Source: Bacteroidales bacterium UBA5206 (GTDB lineage: Bacteria > Bacteroidota > Bacteroidia > Bacteroidales > Tenuifilaceae). Taken from it: DNA of 25,856 bases. Position 1 is the stretch's first letter; each line of letters starts with the position of its first letter. The position numbers and the translations under genes were made by a program. Location of the stretch: NCBI GenBank assembly GCA_002412705.1, contig DHVO01000036.1, positions 1-25,856 of the forward strand, given 5' to 3'. Shown piece after piece: positions 8,101 to 16,000 of the stretch. Below the pieces are notes generated by a model. The model was not told the DNA's origin. It searched no databases and worked only from the letters and a program-made list of their open reading frames with translations.

Positions 8101-9710
8101 CGCAGTACATTGCTCCAAACAAGCCTCAAACAAAGGCTAGAGGTAACGATACCGAGATGATGCTTGATAAGGTTGGCTTTAAATCGCGTAAGGGTACTAA
8201 GAAGGGCACCGATATTCTAAACCAGCTTAAGGCTACTGGCGACGAGTCTAATGTTGATACCATATATATAGGTGGATTTAACCGTAAGGCTCCCGTTACC
8301 ATTGCGCCTATTAGCAACCAATCGGCAACGGAGAACCAGCCCGTTGATGCAACCATCTACTACAGCGATCCCGACACGCCTGCTGCGGGTATCGAGTGGA
8401 ATATCAGCTCTGCTGTTTCTGGTGTTCAGGCGGTGTTTGCCACAGTGGCCGAAGGCGAGAAGAAGCTAACCGTTACGCCTCCTGCCAATTTCTTTGGCGA
8501 CCTAATCCTTTCCGTAACTGCAACCGACGATACCCTTACCGTTAGCAAGGAGTTTAACATAAGCTTTGCTCAGGTAAACCAAGCGCCAGTTATTAACTCC
8601 GTTAATAGCATCTACTTTATGAAGAACACTGCACGTATGGTGCTTCTGGGTATTAACGACCGCGAAACAGCAGCCGACGATCTTGCGGTTACTGTTACCG
8701 CCTCGCCCGAAACCGCTATGCAGCAGTACATTTATAACGATGGCGATGTTACCATTATTCCTGCAGCCGAACAGGTAACCGATTTTGCTGTTACCGTTTC
8801 GGTTAGCGATGGCGAACATACCACAACCCATCAGTTTACCATGGTTTACAAGGCAACTAACAGCTTGCCAATGCTGGAAACCATTAATAGTGTTACTATT
8901 CTTGAGGATGCCACTACCCAGGTTACCTTTAGCCCATACGATGCCGATGCTGAGGATGAGCTAACCGTTACCGTTGAAACAAGCAATCAGGCTCTTGTAG
9001 GAGAATCCAATCTTAACCTTACCCCAGTAACTGGCGTAAGCGGCACATCGCGCGGGTTAACAATTACACCTGTTGCCAACCAGAACGGCCTTTGCGACAT
9101 CACCGTTTTTGCCAACGATGGGTTCAAGAGCACCGCACAGCAGTTTACCCTTGAGGTGCTTCCTGTTAACGATGCTCCTGTGCTTGATGCTATTGACGCA
9201 CAAACAATGGATAACAACCAGGAGCTTAACATAGCCCTTGGTGTAGCCGATATAGACTCCTACGTGTTTACCTTTAATGCCGAAAGCACCAATGCTAACC
9301 TTGCCTTTGAGGTTAACGATAACATGCTTACCGTTAGCGTGCTTAACAGCTACTATGGCGAAACATCGTTTACTGTAAGCGTTGCCGACGACTCATTGGC
9401 CACTGCAACCCAAACCGTGCAGCTAACCGTTAATAACGCCAGCACGGTGCCAACGGTAGGTGGCTTAAACCTTGATGTTTACCCAAATCCAACAAGCAGC
9501 GAGCTGTTTGTAAACCTTGGCGATAGGGTAGTGGGCACTGCAACCATATCCATGTACAGCGTAAACGGACAAAAGCTATGGAGCCGCACCCTAACCTCCA
9601 GCTCCGCCCAGCTGCAACGTTTCGATATTAAGGCAATGCCAGCGGGTATTTACGTGGTTGAACTGCTAAGTGGTGGTAAGGTTTACCGCTCAAAGGTTAT
9701 GAAGAACTAG
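5103..9710 (+). CDS. Giant secreted multi-domain cadherin/Ig-like protein with type IX secretion sorting tail
   Basis: 1535 aa. Residues 1-20 are a signal peptide (MRKLLLTLVALLVSVTVGFG, then Q). Residues 21 to about 143 form a domain with the motif AVGDEIGVFDGD..CVG, which I know from other Bacteroidetes surface proteins. Then come a PKD/Ig-like module (about 145-235) and a long series of cadherin-like modules, recognisable by recurring NEDEP, FEDTPV and LEDATT openings and VNDxP linkers, to about 1450. The last about 80 residues are a T9SS tail (DVYPNPTSSEL ... GIYVVELLSGGKVYRSKVMKN pattern), directing outer-membrane crossing and surface attachment or release. No catalytic domain is seen; adhesion or matrix function is inferred. 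Odd: a very basic stretch at about 1005-1050 (SRKGTKK) interrupts the acidic repeat array. A terminator follows the stop by about 25 nt. Confidence 0.9.
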   Translation: MRKLLLTLVALLVSVTVGFGQDHFVPVWSGNGLNQMNIYVTKATINDVFIAVGDEIGVFDGDYCVGYAIRPISITGFIEVRVSMDDPLTTGVIDGYTPGNPITFKIWDQSAGVELMPQVNVTSGSGTFVEGGTAMVELTYVQNRAPVANAGTDLVINEGASFTISGAGSFDPEQLTLSYSWTTDMTIEAALLSQQVFTAIAPEVDANTTYYFRLVVNDGVLSSAPDTVRVVVKNVNKVPQITGQVATLSTNEDEPLSISLSAVDVVDPDPSQTLTLRVLAGNGYTINGNTIVPVANYCGMLAVPVVVSDGIASSNVFVLEVSVLPVNDMPHFVSTPVLSALEGRTYSYYVKAFDEDLGCTDNPVPDMLTITADLPAWLTIVEGQNNGEAVIAGVPTAANVGEHTITISVTDGVIDQPVTQSFTLVVRSIGGAPELLTTALGTATVNTAYTQLLEFYDVDSDSVIVRLNNQPSWISLEGAVNGAARLKFVEQAASVNLIGTPPATAVGTVGLNVLFTDKTNLRSRIFPLSVFAVNTPPVATEANLTTNEDEPVLVVLRGTDAQTPSGLTYAITAEPKHGSLEQIAPRLFIYRPTSNFFGLDSLTFTVTEPGSSPLSASAKVYFTIQPVNDEPTITAPERRFVTTQGTPVTIEGIEMSDAIDVDLASNLALNAVLGPFHGTFNAETKTYTPNEFFSGRDVIFLVANETQDLGLSSDPLMIKLVVTPVNHTPWAGVAPVITFEDTPVRFMPVAYDREDRALDLTVILTSEPKNGTLQTSALNFTYTPNPEFSGKDSVMFRLMDSNGELTSEYKVNINVVSVNDNPTAQNSTVNAFGSKTVPLDFSTLVSDIDNPASELSIEFLLLNQTEQGTGLFASYITPGIDNLSYTYNAQHNFPNDVVFYRVFDGLNTSFPAMLSISGLPVTKSLVSTKLAADTLIARGDYYDINWGDTLDVVFTVLLSDASSPVPPVLEITNLVDLEGTLGTPEVVSFAQNNPLVVFKAQYIAPNKPQTKARGNDTEMMLDKVGFKSRKGTKKGTDILNQLKATGDESNVDTIYIGGFNRKAPVTIAPISNQSATENQPVDATIYYSDPDTPAAGIEWNISSAVSGVQAVFATVAEGEKKLTVTPPANFFGDLILSVTATDDTLTVSKEFNISFAQVNQAPVINSVNSIYFMKNTARMVLLGINDRETAADDLAVTVTASPETAMQQYIYNDGDVTIIPAAEQVTDFAVTVSVSDGEHTTTHQFTMVYKATNSLPMLETINSVTILEDATTQVTFSPYDADAEDELTVTVETSNQALVGESNLNLTPVTGVSGTSRGLTITPVANQNGLCDITVFANDGFKSTAQQFTLEVLPVNDAPVLDAIDAQTMDNNQELNIALGVADIDSYVFTFNAESTNANLAFEVNDNMLTVSVLNSYYGETSFTVSVADDSLATATQTVQLTVNNASTVPTVGGLNLDVYPNPTSSELFVNLGDRVVGTATISMYSVNGQKLWSRTLTSSSAQLQRFDIKAMPAGIYVVELLSGGKVYRSKVMKN

Positions 9711-9735
9711 CACACACCAACCTATTATAGCACAG

Positions 9736-9766
9736 AAGAGGGCGCCATTGGTTGCCCTCTTTTTTT
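9736..9766 (+). terminator. Rho-independent terminator after the 1535-aa gene
   Basis: An 8-bp stem (AAGAGGGC at 9736-9743 with GCCCTCTT at 9754-9761), a 10-nt loop and a run of seven T (9760-9766). It lies 25 nt past the stop codon and separates the two giant genes into different transcripts. Confidence 0.85.
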
Positions 9767-10042
9767 GTTCCATAAAAGCAGAAATCTTCATGTAGCGCTA
9801 CCCTTGTTGTAGTTAACACACTCCTAATATAATAGGGTATATATTTTTGGGCGCACAATAGCTAGGTTTGCTTGTAAGTGTCAGATAAACAACTGTGTAC
9901 TCACAAAGTAAAAAAGGTCGCTTGCCATTTCAAAAATTAGCTATAACTTAATCACCCTTTTACCCCAATTTTTTTTGGGGGTAATACCTTAGCAAATTCA
10001 TAAGAACAAACAAACCCTAATTGTCTAACTAAATTTAAAGTT
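9767..10042 (+). other. Spacer and probable leader region upstream of the 2617-aa gene
   Basis: No gene is seen. It contains an exact -7 match TATTTTTG at 9842-9849, without a well-spaced TTG. It also holds a hairpin at 9961-9983: CCCCAA, T-rich loop, TTGGGG. If the -7 element is real, the mRNA leader is about 190 nt and includes this hairpin. The ATG at 10043 is preceded by AAATTTAAAGTT and no Shine-Dalgarno. Confidence 0.4.
9842..9849 (+). promoter_or_regulatory. Candidate -7 element for the 2617-aa gene
   Basis: TATTTTTG matches TAnnTTTG exactly. The nearest TTG upstream is at 9807-9809, which is 32 nt away and too far for the usual spacing, so only half of a promoter is supported. Confidence 0.3.
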
Positions 10043-13000
10043 ATGAGGCTTAAACATTTACTCTTTACATTCGCCCTCACAACGATTTTCCTGATTGCGG
10101 GGAAAGTCGGATGGGGGCAGGAATCCATTGCTACATGGACATTCCCTACGACTACAGGAAATGAGACTGCCAATATCTCAGCAGAATGCGGAGCTATGTT
10201 TGCAAGTTCTATGCTATATCTAGATGGGACTAATGGTTCTTCAGATTGGATTAGTACTTCTGGTTCTGTTGTATATTTCGGGGGAACAAATCCTCCCTCG
10301 GAATTATGTTCAGTAACAACAGCAACGGGTGCTTTATCATTGGTAAATATTGGTTCTGCTTTTAATGGAAGTAGCATTGTGTTTAAGATATCAATGACAG
10401 GGTACCAAGATTTATCCCTAACATACTCAACAAGGGGTACATCAACTGGATTTACTACTCATGAATGGTTGTATAGCACAGATGGTTCCTCTTTTACAAC
10501 GGTATCAACTATAACAGGGAGAAATGTTACTTCATTTTCTTCACAGTCTGTAGACTTTTCATCTATTGCAGCGATTGAGAATCAATCTAATGTATATATT
10601 AAGTTAACGGTAAGTGGAGCTTCAGGAACAGGAAATAATAGGCTTGATAACATTAACTTTGTTGCATCTAGTTCTATTGCTGATGAAACAGCTCCCGTTT
10701 GGTCAGACACTTATCCAATGATTGATGGGATTACCAAAACCTCTGCTGTTCTTAAGGTAAGTACAGATGAGCCCGGTAAGGCATTCTACCAAGTTTTAGC
10801 CGATGGTGCTGCTGCTCCTGCGGTTGACGATTTAATTGCAGCGGGAACGGAGATTGCCATAGCTGCTGGTACTACTGAATACACCGCAAATCTTTCTGGT
10901 TTAACTCAAGCTACTGCATACGATGTTTACGTTGTTGCACAGGACGATGAAACAACACCAAACAAGCAGGCTGCTGTTACAAAAATTGATCTTTTAACTC
11001 TTGCTGCAAGTAATGCTGCAGAGATTACCGCATTCTCTTTTGCAGAGCAAACAGGCCCTGCTACTATTAATTCAGCCGCAGGAACCATTGATGTTCAGGT
11101 TACGGGTGGTGTAAGCAACCTTGTTGCAACATTTACTCTTTCTGATGCTGCTTCTGCTGCGGTTGGTGGTGTTCCTCAGGTATCAGCTACTACTGCCAAC
11201 GACTTCTCATCGGATGTAACCTACACAGTAACTGCCGAGGATGGCGTAACCACAAAGGACTGGGTTGTTTCTGTTAGCGTTCCAAGTACCGATGCTACTA
11301 TTACATCCACTGTTTATAGCGTTGACGGGGGAACATTTGCCATATCTAACGTTCCATTCAACACACCTGTTGATGCGTTTAAATCTCGATTAACTCCAGC
11401 TACTGCTGCTACATTCGAGGTTTACGAAAGTGATGGAACTACCCTTGCCACAACCTTGGCAACCGGACATAAGGTTATTGTAACCGCCGAGGCTGGAAAT
11501 ACACAAGCCTATACCATTGAGCTACTTGCTGCTCCTACTGGCGATTTATTTATCTCTGAGTATATTGAGGGGTCTAGCAGCAATAAAGCAGTTGAAATTT
11601 ATAATGGAACGGGTGTTGCGTTAGACCTTGCTACTTATACAATGCGTAAGGGTACTAATGGTGCCGATTTCAGTACTACATTAACCCTATCTGGTATTCT
11701 TAATAGCGGAGAAGTTTATGTTATTGCTAATAATGGTGCTGTTGCTGCAATTAAGGATCAGGCAGATCTTATTGATACCGATGGCTTCATTGTTTTCTTT
11801 AATGGAGACGACGCTGTAGGTCTTTTCAATAATGGCTCCTTAATAGATGTAATTGGATATACAATTGGTGTAGATCCAGGTACAGCTTGGCCTGTTGCAG
11901 GAATTGCAAATGCAACAGCAGATCGTACTATTATTCGTAAAGCATCAATTACTGCGGGTAATGTTGACTGGGCGTTATCATCAGGAACCAACGAGACCGA
12001 TAGTGAGTGGGAAGTTTATCCTAAGGATTATATTGGTGGCTTAGGTTCCCATAACCAACCCAAGCTAAGTGCCGAGGCTAACATTACTGCTTTTGATGTG
12101 CCCGGTCAGGTTGGCGATGAGGTAATTAATACCACAGCCTATACTGTAACCATTGGTGTTACTGCAGCAACTGTAAAAACAGCATTGGTTCCAACAATTG
12201 CTGTATCAGCAGGTGCTACTATAGATCCTGCTTCTGGTGTAGAGCAAGACTTCTCAGCAGGAAAATCGTATGTTGTAACTGCCGAGGGTGCTAACACTCA
12301 AAGCTGGAACGTAACTGTAAATAGTTACAGCAACGATGCAACCCTATCAGATCTTAAAGTAGCAGGTGCAACTGTTACAGGATTTGCTTCTGAAACAATA
12401 GAATATGGTGTAGAGGTACCTTTTGGTTCAACCGAGGTTCCTGCTGTTACCTATACTGTAAATCAAGATAATGCAACTGCAGTTGTTACTAATGCAGCTG
12501 GTATTCCTGGTTCAACAACTGTTGAGGTTACTTCCCAAGACCTAACAACTACCAAAACCTACACAATCAACTTTACCGAGGCTGCTGCTAAAACCGATGC
12601 AACCCTTAGCGCACTTACCGTTAATGGAGTTGATGTTTTGGCTTACGCAAACCTAGTAGTTGATCCTTCTACCGAGCCTGGTGCAACCATGTGGTTTAAC
12701 AACTTTACCGATGCTATGGGTATTGTTGCCACCCAAAACGATGCCGATGCTACGGTAAGCATTAAGAAGAACGATGTTGAGGTTGTTGACCCTGCAAATG
12801 AGACACTAGCCGATAACGATGTAATTCTAATTACCGTTACCGCTCAGGATGTTGCAGTTATTAAGTACTACAAAATAACCCTACAGCAAAAGCCAATTAT
12901 TACAGCAACTGCTGGTGAAAATGGTGAAATTGCTCCTGCTGGTGCTGTTGTTGTTGATTACGATGCTACACAAGCATTTACTGCTACTGCCGCTTCTGGT

Positions 13001-16000
13001 TATCACATTGCAGCGCTTAACGTTAACGGTACACCTGTTGCCGAAGCTGCAAACCAAACGGAGTACACCTATACCTTTAATAATGTTGTTGCTGATGCAA
13101 CCATCGATGCAACCTTTGAGATAACCAAGTACACAGTAACCTTTACCGTTAAAGAGGGCACAACGCCACTTGAGGGTGCAACTGTTGCTTTGGCTGGCTA
13201 TCCAAATCAAACAACCAATGCTAGTGGTGTTGCTACATTTACCGATGTTGTTCCTAACCTACTGGCCTACACTGTTACTCTTGATGGTTACAACACTGTA
13301 GAAGGAAACATTACGGTTGATGGCAATAAGAATGTTGATATTGCAATGGTATCATCTGCAGTTCCTACATACAGCGTAATCTTTACTGTAAAAGAGGGTG
13401 AAGTTGCTGTAGAGGCTGCTACCGTTGCGCTAACAGGTTATGGCGAGCAGCAAACCGATGCTTCGGGTGTTGCTACATTTACCGGCGTTCCTGCTTCGGC
13501 CGATGTTGCATACACTGTAAACAAAACTGGTTTTGTTGAGGCTACTGGTGCAGTTACTGTTGTTGACGCAGATGTTAACCAAGCGGTTGCTCTAACCCGT
13601 GTTAACTACACCATTGCTGCAAGCGCAGGTGAGAATGGAACCATTACCCCAACTGGCGATGTTTCTGTTGCTCACGGCAATAACCAAGCATTTGATGTTG
13701 AGGCTACTGCTGGTTACCATATTGCATCGCTTTTGGTAAATGGTACCGAGGTTGCCGAGGCTGCTGGTGTTGCTTCGTACACCTATACCTTTAGTAATGT
13801 AACTGCAGCGCAAACTATTGCTGCTACATTTGCTATTAACACCTATACTATTACTGTTACTGCTGGCGAGAATGGAACTACAACTCCAGCTGCTAACCAA
13901 ATAGTAAACCACGGTGGCGAAGTGGTATTCACCATTACTGCCAACGAGGGTTACCATATTAAGGATGTGCTTGTTGATGGAGTATCGGTAGGTGCAGTAG
14001 CATCGTACACCTTTACCAATGTAACAGCAAATGCCTCTATCGAAACTCAGTTTGAGATTAACTCCTACACCGTAACTGCTTTTGCTGCTCCAACCGAGGG
14101 CGGTGTAATAACAGGTGCAGGTAGCTATACTCACGGACAAGAGGTTACTCTAACCGCTACACCTAACGAGGGCTATACTTTTGTTAGATGGCGTTCAGGT
14201 GCAACTACCCTAAGTACATCGGCAACCTATGTATTCAATGCAACTGCCGATGTTGAGGTTGCTGCTGTATTCACTCAGTTTACTGGCGATCTATTCTTTA
14301 GTGAGTTTATCGAAGGCTCAAGCAACAATAAGGGCTTTGAAATTTTCAATCCTAATGGCACTACTGTAGATTTAACTAAGTATAAAGTTAAGCTTTCCAA
14401 CAACGGTGCAGGCTTTGGTATTCCTTCTGGTCAAACTGTTGAGGATACTCGTTACGTACTTCCTTTAACAGGAACATTGGCTGCAGGTGAAGTTTTAGTT
14501 GTGGCAAATGCTTCTGCTATTCAGGCAATTTTAGACAAAGCAGATGTAACTCTTGCATACAATTCAACTGCTAATGGCTGCGATGGCTGTAATGTTGTAT
14601 CATTTAATGGTGATGATGCACTTGGTCTATTTAAAGATGACGTGTTAATTGATGTTGTGGGCGAAGGTGTTCACGATGATACAAATAATCCAATTGATGG
14701 TTGGGATGTTGCTGGTACTACTTTAGCAACTAAGGATTACACCCTTGTTCGTAAGTCTTCTGTTACAGAAGGTACTACAACATGGACCGAATCTGCTGGT
14801 ACCGATGCCGATAATTCTCAGTGGATTGTGTATCCAAAGGATAACGTTGAGTATTTAGGTACTCACAACGTAGTTCTTCCAAGCAACGAGGCCGAGATAT
14901 TTACCTATACCTTTGCCGAGCAGGTTGGTGCAGCTACTATTAGTTCCGCTACTGGTCTTATCGAGATTGAGGTAATCTCTTCTGCCGACTTAACAAGCCT
15001 TGTAGCATCGTTCACTACATCAGAGAATGCAACTGTAAAAGTTGCTGATGTGGCACAGGTAAGTGGAACAACTCCAAACGATTTCAGCGCTGATGTTGTT
15101 TACACAGTTACAGCTGAAGACGGAACCGTTAAACAGTGGACTGTACGTGTAACTAAGTCTGCCGCTCAAAGTTCAGAGAAGGCAATTCTTACCTATAGTA
15201 TAAACGAGGTTGATGCTACTATCGATGCTAATGCTTATACTGTTGCAGTAACCTTACCTTACGATACAGATCTTACTGCTTTGGTGGCTACATTCACGGT
15301 ATCTCCTGGTGCAAGCGCAAAAGTTGCCGAAGTTGCTCAGGTAAGCGGAACCACAGCAAATGACTTTACTGCAGCTGTTGTTTACGTTGTAACTGCTGAG
15401 GATGGTTCTACTCAAAACTGGACTGTAACCGTTTCTACCGAAGCTCCTCTTACTGGTAAGGATATTCTAACCTATACCATTGCCGAGGTTGACGCTACTG
15501 TAAACGCTACAGACCATAGTGTAACCGCAACCTTGCCTTACGGAACCGATGTAACAGCTCTAGTTGCTACATTTACTCTATCCGAAGAGGCTACTGCAAA
15601 AGTTGTCGACGTAGAACAGGTAAGCGGTACAACTGCAAATGACTTTACAAACCCTGTTGTTTACACTGTTACTGCACAGGATGGTACTACACAGGATTGG
15701 ACTGTAACAATAGCATTAGGTGCTGCTAGCTCCGAAGCGTTTGTTACTTCAACCGTTTACACTGTTGACGATACCGAGGGTACAATTACTGCCGTTCCTT
15801 ATGGTACAACTCTAGCTGCATTTAAAGCAAATATTACTCCTGCTAACTATGCAACCTTTGAGGTTTACCAAGCAGACGGAACTACCGTTGCAACAGGACT
15901 TGAAACTGGTTACAAACTTACAGTTACCGCTCAGGACGAAGTTGCTAATAAAACCTACACAATTACTGTTGCAGAGCCTTCATCAAGCGACCTATTCTTT

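Noticed and set aside
9952..10377. 141-codon minus-strand ORF over the start of the 2617-aa gene
   Set aside because: Overlaps the signal peptide and first domain of a well-supported gene and shows no family features.
13592..14140. 182-codon minus-strand ORF inside the 2617-aa gene
   Set aside because: Shadow of repetitive coding sequence. Its Ser/Cys/Tyr-rich translation is the reverse of Thr/Ala/Val codons, and it has no start context.
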